Assembly: GCA_016936575.1 (NCBI GenBank)
Contig: JAFGXQ010000146.1
Coordinates: forward strand, 1 to 47,983
From: Deltaproteobacteria bacterium
GTDB taxonomy: Bacteria; Myxococcota_A; Polyangia; JAAYKL01
DNA length: 47,983 nucleotides
Reading direction: 5' to 3'
Below, one piece after another: positions 23,384 through 32,068 of the stretch. The translations under genes were made by a program, and so were the position numbers. Below the pieces are notes generated by a model. The model was not told where the DNA came from and did no database searches. It saw nothing but the letters and a program-made list of their open reading frames with translations. The first letter of the stretch is position 1. Each line of letters begins with the position of its first letter.

Positions 23384-26053
23384 TTAGTATTCCAGTTTGA
23401 ATCCCAGGCTGGGGAAGAGGGGCATGCCGTTGAAGTATACGCGTTCCGAGAAATCGTAATTGTACGAGTATCCCTCGGGATTTTTGCGGTTGTATACATT
23501 CTGAATGTCGAGATACACCGATTGCTTGGTGTGTTTTCCAATCCAGGTTTTATCGATGCGAAAATCCAATTGATGGAACGGCGGCATTCGGTCGCTGTTG
23601 GTGGCGCCGTAAATGGGCCAGTAACTGTCTGAATCCGCGTTGTAGAAAGAGCCGAGAATCGGGGTGTCCGGATTGCCGCTTACCAGACGGAAGCGCACGC
23701 CCGCTTCCCATCCCCGCCCGATGACCACATTGGCGACAATGGTGAGAATATGGGTCTGGTCGTAGTCAAACGGCCGAGGCTCTTCGCCCGGGTGATCGAT
23801 ACGAGTGGATTTCATGAACGTGTACGCAATCCAGCCGAAAAAATGATCGGTCGGCTGATGCTTGAGCAGCAGCTCCAATCCGTACACCGAGCCTTTTCCT
23901 TCGTTTACATAGGACGGGCCGGTGTCTTCGTCGCTGATCACCTGTTCTTCTGAGCGGTTTCCGGCGACCACCAGGTCAAACAGCTGCTTGTAGAACCCTT
24001 CAATACTCAACTTGAGCTGGGGAAGAATATCTTGTTCCACACCCATACTGTAGTGCATGGCTTTGATGAGCTTGAGATTGGGGTTGCCCATCACTTTATC
24101 GGTGGTCGCGGGATGCGGCGCCTGATTGAACAGTCCGACTCCGCCTTTTACGACCGTATGACGGAACAGTTGGTGGCGGACCACAAGCCGAGGGTCAAAA
24201 CCGAACCTGTCAATTTCGTCGAACCATGCCAGTCGCAATCCGGGGATGATGCGCAGGCGGTCAATGGGCAAATATTCGAATTCACTGTACACGGCGGGCC
24301 ACCACGACCACCCCTCTCCCTCCGTGGTCATGGGCTCGCCCGTGTCCAGCGGGTCCATGTTTTCACCTTCCAGGGGCATATTCATTGCTGCGGTAATGGT
24401 CCATTGGGTCCAGTACGCCTGAATGTCGACGCCGGTTCGCAGGATGAATTTTTTATGGGCTTTCCATTCCATTTCGTCGCGGAAGAAGATGGGCACGGCT
24501 TTCGAATCCCAGGTGAACTGATCGCCCAGGGAACTCTCGCTGAACCAGAATCCGCTGGCCAGGTTGGCTTCGTTTGACACTTTGGCGGTAAACTGCCGGC
24601 GGTATCGCAGCTGCGCCTGATGAAACGCGGTGCGGAAGTTCATCCCACCGGAAAAAGTGGGGTCTCCGACCACCTGATTGCCGAACAGAAATACGACCTT
24701 GTCGTCTGAACCGAACACAAACAGTCGCAGATTTCGCTTCTTATCCGGGTGGTAGTCAGTGATCAATTGATAGTCGTAGTACCGCGGCGCCACAGTGAAC
24801 TGAAAGCCGCCGTCATCGGGCATCACCGCTTTTAAAATTGCATCCACATAGCTGCGCCGTCCCGAAACCGCGATGGACCAATCTTCGTTTATCGGCGTTT
24901 CCACCAATGCCGAAATGTCCCACAGATCCGCATCCATGTACCCGTGAAAGCGATCGGTCTCCGGGGTTTTGGGGTAGACATCGACGATACCGCCGGTGGC
25001 GCTGCCGTAGCGAACAGAATAGTTGCCCGGGTAAAAGTCAATGCGATCCAGCAAGTCGGAATTGATGACCGATGTGAGCCCGCCGAAGTGGTACAACATG
25101 GGGATGGGCATGGTATCAAAGAAATACTTGGAGTCATCCGGGGCGCTGCCGCGAACCAGCAGCTGGCCGCCGAATCCCGGGGCACGGGCCATTCCGGGAA
25201 GGTTTTGCACCGAACGCAACGCGTCACCGCCGGTACCGGGAATTCGCGTGATTTCGCGTCGTGTGATTTCACGCCGGGTAACTTCCCGCGGCGGTTTGCG
25301 CCCGCGAACAACAGTTTCGAATTCCTGCGCCTCCAGCTCCAGCCGATAAATCACTTCGCGCAATTCGCCGTTTTCAAGCGTTTCTTCCATGGATAGGGGC
25401 TTGTATCCGGCAGCTACGATATCCACCTGCCACAGACCGGCAGATAAACCGGCAAATTGAAAGGCACCGTTTTTGTCCACCTCGGATGAAAGAATATCGG
25501 CTTCGTTTTCGGCTTTGGCCAAATCGATTTCGGTTTCAATTTTCACTAGAGAAAGAGAGGCATTCCCGATGGGATTTCCGTCCATGTCCGCAATCGTCCC
25601 GAGCAGCTGAGCCGGCGTTTGAGGCTGGGTTTCGACGCCTGAATCGGTATCGTCGCCGGGGGCTTGCGCTGTGACAAAAAAGGTGTATCGGTACAGCACT
25701 TTCGACGGAATGGCGATGCCTCCCCGGGTGGCGGGCTCAAACAGAAATTGGTAGATGGCATCTTCGGCGGCTTCGTCAAAACCGTGCCCCGCAGGTTCCA
25801 CAATTTTTACCCCGGTGACCACACCGTTTTCATCGATACTGATTTCTGTGAGTACGGCGGCTTCCAGCCCTTCCGCAAAGGCTTTCTCGGGGTATTCGGC
25901 CTGCACGTAGTCGAGTAGTCTGGGCGCGACCATTTCGATAGCGTCGGTATCCGCATTGCTTTGTGCATCGGTGTCTTGAGCGACCGAATATGTCGTGAAC
26001 AGGAGTAATAGCCCGGAAATTACGATTTGATATAACCAACGACTGCAAAACAT
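23384..26053 (-). CDS. TonB-dependent receptor with N-terminal TonB_C and carboxypeptidase-regulatory domains
   Basis: An 889-residue outer-membrane receptor. After a signal peptide (1-25) comes a domain that matches the C-terminal domain of TonB itself (about 42-130: QAEYPEKAFAEGLEAAVLTE, then FDEAAEDAIYQFLFEPA). Next are a CarboxypepD_reg-like beta-sandwich (about 145-235), a TRREI-repeat segment, the plug (ALRSVQNLPGMARAPGFGG onward) and a barrel ending in GFKLEY. A TonB_C domain in front of a plug is known from deltaproteobacterial receptors but differs from ordinary TonB-dependent receptors; it may dock to ExbBD or to another TonB. The ligand is unknown. The gene was probably once convergent and overlapping with the barrel gene now at 21336. 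Confidence 0.9.
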   Translation of the reverse strand: MFCSRWLYQIVISGLLLLFTTYSVAQDTDAQSNADTDAIEMVAPRLLDYVQAEYPEKAFAEGLEAAVLTEISIDENGVVTGVKIVEPAGHGFDEAAEDAIYQFLFEPATRGGIAIPSKVLYRYTFFVTAQAPGDDTDSGVETQPQTPAQLLGTIADMDGNPIGNASLSLVKIETEIDLAKAENEADILSSEVDKNGAFQFAGLSAGLWQVDIVAAGYKPLSMEETLENGELREVIYRLELEAQEFETVVRGRKPPREVTRREITRREITRIPGTGGDALRSVQNLPGMARAPGFGGQLLVRGSAPDDSKYFFDTMPIPMLYHFGGLTSVINSDLLDRIDFYPGNYSVRYGSATGGIVDVYPKTPETDRFHGYMDADLWDISALVETPINEDWSIAVSGRRSYVDAILKAVMPDDGGFQFTVAPRYYDYQLITDYHPDKKRNLRLFVFGSDDKVVFLFGNQVVGDPTFSGGMNFRTAFHQAQLRYRRQFTAKVSNEANLASGFWFSESSLGDQFTWDSKAVPIFFRDEMEWKAHKKFILRTGVDIQAYWTQWTITAAMNMPLEGENMDPLDTGEPMTTEGEGWSWWPAVYSEFEYLPIDRLRIIPGLRLAWFDEIDRFGFDPRLVVRHQLFRHTVVKGGVGLFNQAPHPATTDKVMGNPNLKLIKAMHYSMGVEQDILPQLKLSIEGFYKQLFDLVVAGNRSEEQVISDEDTGPSYVNEGKGSVYGLELLLKHQPTDHFFGWIAYTFMKSTRIDHPGEEPRPFDYDQTHILTIVANVVIGRGWEAGVRFRLVSGNPDTPILGSFYNADSDSYWPIYGATNSDRMPPFHQLDFRIDKTWIGKHTKQSVYLDIQNVYNRKNPEGYSYNYDFSERVYFNGMPLFPSLGFKLEY

Positions 26054-26106
26054 GTGCGAGTCATATCACGCTTCCACTGAATGATCGAGATCCTTTCATG
26101 TTGATT

Positions 26107-26940
26107 TCATGGCCGGTCAACCGACGTATCGGGCGAACCCCAGGAATCGCGTTGGTAACCGAAAACAACAAAGTCGGTTTGGTATTTTTTGTACACCAGT
26201 TCGGCAAGGGGTGCGGTGTAATATTGCTGTTGTGATTCTGCACCACCCGCATTTACTTTTCGGCTTAGCTTCTGCTCGTAGATTGCGGGGTCGAAATGAA
26301 GCGCTTCGATAAGGTCGTAGAGTCCCTGGTTGAAATTCTCCTCCAGTTTATACGTGTTGGAGTAACGGATGTTGTGGACCCATGCGAGTTCAGATTGCAC
26401 CGCCCAATGAATATTCAGTCTGGGATTTTTTGTTCGAACCACCCATCGTACAAACGTGTCAAATGGCAGTTCGCCCTTTTCGTTCAACAGGGGAAGGTGG
26501 TTATCTGTCGCAAATTGATGTATGAGGGCTTTATTGGCGGTGTAGATGCCGGACCCCCGTTTGGGGTCGACGATTTTGTCCAGATATGCAGACAGAAGCC
26601 GAGCGTATGGATTTCGAACAAATAGAAAATTGCGGCTTTTTTTGTTGTTCAAATACCGAAAAAAACGATGTGTGGAGTAGTTCAGTCCGTGATTCGTCAA
26701 TCTGCGAACATCTTCGTGCAGGTTGAGCGTGGACATATCCTCATACAATGCGGGATTAAGGTTGGCGAGACAGATATTCTTTATTGTGGAGGTTCCGACT
26801 TTCGGGTTTAAAAACAGATTGACCTGATGGTCCGGAAAAATCAGTGTCAGGTTTTTAAGGCGCCATATCTTTTTTCTGCCGAAGAGTTTCAATGCAGTGT
26901 CCGCTCGTTGTCGCACGTTGTATGGTTCAGTGCGTATCAT
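26107..26940 (-). CDS. Sulfotransferase (Sulfotransfer_2 type)
   Basis: A 277-residue PAPS-dependent sulfotransferase resembling the carbohydrate sulfotransferase family PF03567. The 5'-phosphosulfate loop is LFLNPKVGTSTIKN (about 42-55) and the 3'-phosphate motif is FLFVRNPYARLLSAYLDK (about 105-122). There is no signal peptide, so it would act in the cytoplasm on a glycan or lipid precursor. It is separated from the receptor gene by 53 bp on the same strand and is divergent from a Ser/Thr kinase. A surface polysaccharide or glycolipid is a reasonable substrate guess, not shown by sequence. Confidence 0.85.
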   Translation of the reverse strand: MIRTEPYNVRQRADTALKLFGRKKIWRLKNLTLIFPDHQVNLFLNPKVGTSTIKNICLANLNPALYEDMSTLNLHEDVRRLTNHGLNYSTHRFFRYLNNKKSRNFLFVRNPYARLLSAYLDKIVDPKRGSGIYTANKALIHQFATDNHLPLLNEKGELPFDTFVRWVVRTKNPRLNIHWAVQSELAWVHNIRYSNTYKLEENFNQGLYDLIEALHFDPAIYEQKLSRKVNAGGAESQQQYYTAPLAELVYKKYQTDFVVFGYQRDSWGSPDTSVDRP

Positions 26941-27055
26941 ATTTTCATTCCTTCGTGAAGTCGCTGTTTCCAGTATGGTTTTCGGAGTTCACGGTTGCAT
27001 TTTTGTATTTCGTAATTGCGGAAACCACCTGCTTTTAGGTAGACTGCTTTTTACT

Positions 27056-28699
27056 GTGACCAGAAGTTTACAAATCGGCGACACTTTAGAGGGTAAATAC
27101 GTTATCAACCGCAAAATCGGTGAAGGCGGTATGGGTGTGGTGTATCAGGGACAGCACCGGGATTTGGAAATGCGGGTGGCCATTAAAGTGTTGCTGCCGT
27201 TCGAGGGCGAAGACGCTTCCATGAAAGATCGGTTTAAAGTGGAGGCCAAATCGTCCGCGTCAATCAAGCATCCGAATGTGGTTGAAGTTTACGACTACGG
27301 CATTACGCCGGATGGACGACCGTTTTTTGTGATGGAATACCTGGAAGGCGAATCTCTGGCCGATTTGTTGGACAGACGGAAAATTTTACGCCAGTCGCGG
27401 GCGGTGGAAATATTGGACCAGGTGCTCAGCGGGTTGGCCCGAGCGCATAAAAAAAATATTATTCACCGCGATTTAAAGCCCGAGAATATTTTTCTATCAA
27501 AAAATGAAGACCGTCAGGAAGTCGTGAAAATACTCGATTTCGGTATCGCGAAAATCATGAATGAGGGGAATGCCACCATTGTCACCGGCCCTCAGGCCAA
27601 ACCCAAACGGTCGAAAGCTACCGCCCGGTTCAAGACTGAAATGGGCGTTGTGATGGGCACTCCCGGTTACATGGCGCCCGAGGCGCTGACCGGACAAAGC
27701 GTGGTGGACCATCGGGTGGATTTATTTGCCGTGGGCATTCTCCTCTTTGAGATGCTCACCGGGCGACCGCCTTTTCGCGGTAAAGATGCCCATGAAATTA
27801 TGGTGAATACCGCGACCAAGCCGGTACCTCATATTCGCACCATTAATCCCCATGTCACCAAAGAGATGGAGCAGCTTTGCCTTATTGCGTTGTCGAAGGA
27901 GCCGGAACAACGATTTCAGGATGCGGCGGAATTTATTGAGTATCTGACTGCCGCGGCGGTGGGAAAGCTGCCAAAACATGCGCGCCATTGTCAAACCGAG
28001 ACCGGCATTCCCTCATTAATTCCCCAGGTGAAAGTCATTGAGGAAACCCCGGCGCCTGCTCCGTCAGGGTTGGGGGGAACGTCTGAGGAGATGACCCTTG
28101 ATTTGGATTTAAGTGATGTGGCCGACAATCAGCGATTTTCTTCTCGCAGCAGAGATGAAGTTTCCTACGCCAACCGCTCCCTCCCACGTGACAACGGCTG
28201 GAACAATCCGAGCAGCGGTGTCTCACCGGCGGTGGGGATGCCACGATGGCAGCCGCAGTCCAACACGTCGGCCAATACATACGTGGGGCCGGCCCGTGCC
28301 CGGCGCGGTGGGTTTTCCTGGTCATATGTGAAACTGGTGTTGTTTCTGGGCGTCATCGGTGCGGCGGCGTACCTGGTATGGACCAGCGCGTTGTTTACGC
28401 ATCGATCGACTAAAACGACGGCATATAAAATCAACAGCGCCATCCAGACCGAAACCCCGCCGCCCGATGAAAGCCTGCCCGATAAGGTGACCATCTGGGT
28501 CGATGTGGAGCCCGGCGATGCCGAAGTGCATTGGAATGGCGAGTTGATTATTGAGCGCCCCATGCGGGTTCCGGCAGGTACCAAACCGGTGAAGGTAGAG
28601 GTGACGAAGTCCGGTTTCCGTCGGAAACTACTGGTGGTGATTCCCGATTCAGAAAAAACCATTTCAGCTGTGTTGGAAGAGGACTCGAAAAAGAAATAG
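27056..28699 (+). CDS. Transmembrane Ser/Thr protein kinase with PEGA domain
   Basis: Hanks-type kinase. Catalytic domain about 8-300: IGEGGMGVVYQG glycine loop, VAIKVLLPF lysine, IIHRDLKPENIFL catalytic loop, ILDFGIAKIM and GTPGYMAPEAL. A Pro/Ser/Arg linker follows, then one transmembrane helix (LVLFLGVIGAAAYLVWTSAL, about 430-450) and an outside PEGA domain (VDVEPGDAEVHWNGELI and KSGFRRKLLV). The frame is open further upstream (26897), but that part lies antisense to the sulfotransferase and looks non-coding. GTG at 27056 gives 547 residues starting just before the kinase fold. ATG 26975 is the alternative. No partner gene is adjacent except a small membrane protein 45 bp downstream. Confidence 0.9.
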   Translation: MTRSLQIGDTLEGKYVINRKIGEGGMGVVYQGQHRDLEMRVAIKVLLPFEGEDASMKDRFKVEAKSSASIKHPNVVEVYDYGITPDGRPFFVMEYLEGESLADLLDRRKILRQSRAVEILDQVLSGLARAHKKNIIHRDLKPENIFLSKNEDRQEVVKILDFGIAKIMNEGNATIVTGPQAKPKRSKATARFKTEMGVVMGTPGYMAPEALTGQSVVDHRVDLFAVGILLFEMLTGRPPFRGKDAHEIMVNTATKPVPHIRTINPHVTKEMEQLCLIALSKEPEQRFQDAAEFIEYLTAAAVGKLPKHARHCQTETGIPSLIPQVKVIEETPAPAPSGLGGTSEEMTLDLDLSDVADNQRFSSRSRDEVSYANRSLPRDNGWNNPSSGVSPAVGMPRWQPQSNTSANTYVGPARARRGGFSWSYVKLVLFLGVIGAAAYLVWTSALFTHRSTKTTAYKINSAIQTETPPPDESLPDKVTIWVDVEPGDAEVHWNGELIIERPMRVPAGTKPVKVEVTKSGFRRKLLVVIPDSEKTISAVLEEDSKKK

Positions 28700-28744
28700 T
28701 ATTTGCCAGGTGGAAATGTGTGAACATCGAGAAGGGGTACCGGA

Positions 28745-29233
28745 ATGAATGAGAATCCATACCATCCACCCTCGGAGATTGATGTTCAGGCGTCTGCGCA
28801 ATTTGCCATTGAGCAGGTAACGCTTACACCGTTGGTGAAGGCAGCGGCGTTTACGACCGCCGCGTTGGGACTATTGTGTCTATTCGCAGGTATTCAATTG
28901 TTTGTGGTGGTGCGGGTGTACGGACCGTTGGCATTTGTTCCATACGTGTTTCTAGGGTTTTTCCCCGTGGGGGCGATTATCGGGAAATGGTTGTTTCAGA
29001 TGGGCGCACGGGGCGCATGGGCGGGGTTGATATACGGAGGACTGGCGGCGGTCTCCACCGCCGGTTGGATCTACTATTCTCTGTCGCACGGGCTGCTGTT
29101 GCCTCTGCACGCATTTGTGCCGCTGCACGGCATTGCGGTTACGGTTCTCTGCGGATTGAGTATCGCCCCCACCAAACAGGCCGACGCGGCCCGTGCGCAT
29201 TTTGCCAAAGAAGATTTGAATATTCGGTTTTAA
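28745..29233 (+). CDS. Four-helix membrane protein with N-terminal NPYxPP motif
   Basis: 162 residues. The N-terminus NENPYHPPSE carries the NPYxPP motif seen at the start of many small bacterial membrane proteins. Four hydrophobic segments follow at about 33-55, 58-80, 87-108 and 115-138. Function unknown. It follows the Ser/Thr kinase gene on the same strand. Its TAA and the histidine kinase stop on the other strand share the same TTAA, so the two genes converge with a 4-base overlap. Confidence 0.8.
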   Translation: MNENPYHPPSEIDVQASAQFAIEQVTLTPLVKAAAFTTAALGLLCLFAGIQLFVVVRVYGPLAFVPYVFLGFFPVGAIIGKWLFQMGARGAWAGLIYGGLAAVSTAGWIYYSLSHGLLLPLHAFVPLHGIAVTVLCGLSIAPTKQADAARAHFAKEDLNIRF

Positions 29234-31044
29234 AGCGAATGAGGAGTGCTTTGCCTACGGCTGACTTTTTTGTGCACCGGCAGCACGATGGTGAATGCGG
29301 CACCGCCTTCTTTGAGGTTTTCCGCACTGATGGTGCCGCCCAAGCGTTGAATAATACCGAACGTGTTCGACAACCCCAGCCCGGTGCCGCCCCGGCTTTT
29401 TTTGGTGGTGAAGAACGGTTCAAAGACGCGGTCGATAATAGCGCTGTCAATACCGGCGCCGGTATCCCGCACGGTAAGGCGCAGGGCGGTTTTCTCGGTG
29501 TTCGTCGCAGCGTGGGGGTCACCGGTGGACAGCTGCGGTGCCGGGATATCATTCTCGGTGGCGATAAAGATGCGCCCCCCTGTCGGCATGGCGTCTTTGG
29601 CGTTGATGCACATATTCAGGATGACGTTTTCCAGATCGGCCGGACTTGCAAGAATGTGTGACTGGGAGGCATTCAACATCATTTCAAAATGGATGCCTTC
29701 ATTGAACGAATGTTCGGCCAGGCGAATGCTGTTGCGAATCGATTCGTGAATGTCGACCGTTTCCGATGGAGATTCGCTGGTCTGAGTGAACAGCAATAGC
29801 TCTTTTCCCATTTTCGATGCGTTTTCCACCGTGTTCTGGATACCGTCCAACAGAGGCTGCACCTCCTGGTTGGATTGAAGTTTGCGTCGCAGCAGACTGG
29901 TGTATCCGATAATGCCGCTCATCAGGTTATTGACATTGTGTACAATTTCGCCGGCCAGTTCTCCCAGCGCCAGCATTTTCATTTCCTGATTCCGGCGCAC
30001 TTTTTCGCGCAGAATGGCCTGTACCCGTTCGGCCTGCTCCGCAGCTTTGCGACTGGTGATATTTTTGATGGTAAGTAACTTTCCGGCCCAGATGCTGCCC
30101 TGGTAGAAGTCGCATTGGGAGAGCAGCCCCAGACGCATATCTTCAGCCTGTCGCTGCGAAAACTCGATTTCGAGGTTGTCGCAGTTTCGATTGAATTGAT
30201 AGGGCGCCGGAACGAGTTGATCAATGTGGGAGGAAAGTGTTTGTTTGGGCGAGAGACCGAGCATCTTCTGGGCGGCGTCGTTGATTTCGATAATTTGTCC
30301 GTTGCAATCGAGCAGGACCACACCATCGCTGGCTTTGGAGAAAATATCCATGGCCACTTCCTGAACACCCACGTTTAAAAAGCGATATCGGGTGGAAGCG
30401 ATAAAGACGATGATGGCCTGCAGGAGCGCGAAGGTGGAACCGAGCTTGGGAACCTCGAACGTTTCAAACCAAAGCAGGGTGAATACGTTTACCAGAAGTA
30501 CCAGCGCCCAGGTGAACACAATACCGCTCAAAAAAAAGAAGAGTTGTTTCCTTTCAATGCCCGTGCTGCGAAACGCCTGTCTTCCGATGAACCAGATGGA
30601 GAAGAGTCCGGGAAGCATTGTGCAGAAAATAATAGATTCGTAGTAGAGGGCGCCGGGAATGGCTAGTACCCCCCAATGAGTTTGTCTGATGTCTTTTACA
30701 ATCATGTCGGTGCAAGTGCCGAGACCGAGAAAAACGAACGCGCCTGCAGCAAAAAAATAGAGCAGCCAATCCACGGGACGGCGGGTGAGCAGGTATGCGA
30801 AATACATATATAACGGCGTGATGGGAATCCATGCGGCGGTTCCCAGCCGCAGAACAACATACTGAAATGACGGGTCGGTGTGATTCCATGCCAGAAAGTC
30901 AGAGAGACCCCACAGGGCGCAATGAACGATAAACCATAGATAGATACGTTTGGTGCGGCTGCGATTGTGAAGTGCATACACGAAAGTCCATAGAAAGACG
31001 TTCCCAAAAACAGAAGCGAGTGGCAAAAGCGCGTAATAATTCAT
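29230..31044 (-). CDS. 7TM-PAS sensor histidine kinase
   Basis: A 604-residue kinase. Seven hydrophobic helices (about 5-220) match the histidine-kinase 7TM sensor domain. A PAS domain follows (about 230-330, DGVVLLDCNGQIIEINDAAQKMLG), then a dimerisation helix with phospho-accepting H369 (LAGEIVHNVNNLMSGIIGYTS) and an HATPase domain (NMCINAKDAM, VRDTGAGID, GTGLGLSNTFGII). There is no receiver domain, and no response regulator gene is next to it, so it is an orphan here. A TTG two codons upstream is rejected in favour of ATG 31044. It is divergent from the DUF1295 gene. Confidence 0.92.
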   Translation of the reverse strand: MNYYALLPLASVFGNVFLWTFVYALHNRSRTKRIYLWFIVHCALWGLSDFLAWNHTDPSFQYVVLRLGTAAWIPITPLYMYFAYLLTRRPVDWLLYFFAAGAFVFLGLGTCTDMIVKDIRQTHWGVLAIPGALYYESIIFCTMLPGLFSIWFIGRQAFRSTGIERKQLFFFLSGIVFTWALVLLVNVFTLLWFETFEVPKLGSTFALLQAIIVFIASTRYRFLNVGVQEVAMDIFSKASDGVVLLDCNGQIIEINDAAQKMLGLSPKQTLSSHIDQLVPAPYQFNRNCDNLEIEFSQRQAEDMRLGLLSQCDFYQGSIWAGKLLTIKNITSRKAAEQAERVQAILREKVRRNQEMKMLALGELAGEIVHNVNNLMSGIIGYTSLLRRKLQSNQEVQPLLDGIQNTVENASKMGKELLLFTQTSESPSETVDIHESIRNSIRLAEHSFNEGIHFEMMLNASQSHILASPADLENVILNMCINAKDAMPTGGRIFIATENDIPAPQLSTGDPHAATNTEKTALRLTVRDTGAGIDSAIIDRVFEPFFTTKKSRGGTGLGLSNTFGIIQRLGGTISAENLKEGGAAFTIVLPVHKKVSRRQSTPHSL

Positions 31045-31169
31045 CAGCAATCCAAATGCGGTATCTCAGTGAAACGTCGCATATTACCCGGGAGCACGAC
31101 GATTTGCAACCGCTGCATAGAATGTCCGCAAACGAAAGTGTACGACAAACTCCGGGGTGCGACAATTGG

Positions 31170-31197
31170 TTGTCAAATTTGTGCTGCGCGGTAGTAT
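31170..31197 (+). promoter_or_regulatory. Sigma-70-type promoter for the DUF1295 gene
   Basis: TTGTCA (31170-31175), 16 bp, TAGTAT (31192-31197): five and four of six matches to the consensus. The start point expected about 7 bases after the -10 falls at the ATG at 31205, implying a leaderless or near-leaderless mRNA. No Shine-Dalgarno sequence is present, which fits. Confidence 0.5.
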
Positions 31198-31204
31198 GGC
31201 GCGT

Positions 31205-32068
31205 ATGAATGGATTACACCTTGCAATGGTTGTGCTGGGGGCCGGCGTTGTCGTATCGTTTGCGGCGGGTTTGCTCTCGCGAAATTATTCTCATGTGGAC
31301 CGGCTGTGGTCGGTCTTACCGGCAGTGTACGTGCTCATCTGGATGCGTGATTTTTACGACAATATGCGCTTTGTGATTCCGGGGGTGTTGGTGTGCCTGT
31401 GGGCGATTCGGCTGACCGCCAACTTTGCCGTAAAAGGCGGCTATCGCTTCAGTTGGAAAAAGGGCTTCACTGAAGAGGATTATCGCTGGCCGGTTCTGAA
31501 GGAGAAGATTCCCAATCGGGTATTGTTTGAACTCTTCAATCTCACGTTTATCAGCTCATTTCAGCTGGCACTCATCTTCGTGTTTACGCTGCCCTTGTAT
31601 TTTGTGGGAGAGATTCGCGGACAGATCAGTCCGTTGGAGATGGTGTTGTACGCGGTTCATGGGGTTCTGCTGCTGGGAGAAACCGTTGCCGATATTCAGC
31701 AGCTGCGGTACTACCGGCGTCGAAGTCAACCGCAGGAGGACGCGAGACTGAGGTTGGGGTTCAACACATTCGGACTGTGGCGGTTTTCGCGGCATCCCAA
31801 TTACGTATGTGAGATGGGTCAGTGGATTGTGGTGTTTTTCTATCTGGCGGCGGCGTCGGGTGCATTGCATTGGAGCGGTATCGGTGCAGGGGTGCTCATG
31901 TTGCTGTTTATCGGCAGCACGCGCATGGCCGAACAGATCACATCGTCGAAATATCCGGCTTACAAAGACTGGCAGCGCGCCACCGCCCCATGGATTCCCT
32001 CCCCCTTCCGCACCGCCGCCCGACACGATTTTTGGAATAAGTATAAAATCTCGGAGAATGAGGAATGA
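31205..32068 (+). CDS. DUF1295 / steroid 5-alpha-reductase-like membrane protein
   Basis: A 287-residue polytopic membrane protein of the DUF1295 family, related to steroid 5-alpha-reductases and isoprenylcysteine methyltransferases. Hydrophobic helices run through the protein. The C-terminal signature is GLWRFSRHPNYVCEMGQW, followed by STRMAEQITSSKYPAYKDWQ, as in NAD(P)H- or SAM-dependent members. The substrate is probably a lipid or isoprenoid but is unproven. Earlier ATGs at 31157 and 31196 are open, but 31205 is where the predicted transcript begins. It overlaps the next lipoprotein gene by ATGA. Confidence 0.85.
   Translation: MNGLHLAMVVLGAGVVVSFAAGLLSRNYSHVDRLWSVLPAVYVLIWMRDFYDNMRFVIPGVLVCLWAIRLTANFAVKGGYRFSWKKGFTEEDYRWPVLKEKIPNRVLFELFNLTFISSFQLALIFVFTLPLYFVGEIRGQISPLEMVLYAVHGVLLLGETVADIQQLRYYRRRSQPQEDARLRLGFNTFGLWRFSRHPNYVCEMGQWIVVFFYLAAASGALHWSGIGAGVLMLLFIGSTRMAEQITSSKYPAYKDWQRATAPWIPSPFRTAARHDFWNKYKISENEE

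Noticed and set aside
26897..27055. N-terminal extension of the PEGA kinase
   Set aside because: The extra 53 codons lie over the start of the sulfotransferase gene on the other strand and encode an unlikely Cys/Phe-rich sequence. The kinase fold begins directly after GTG 27056.
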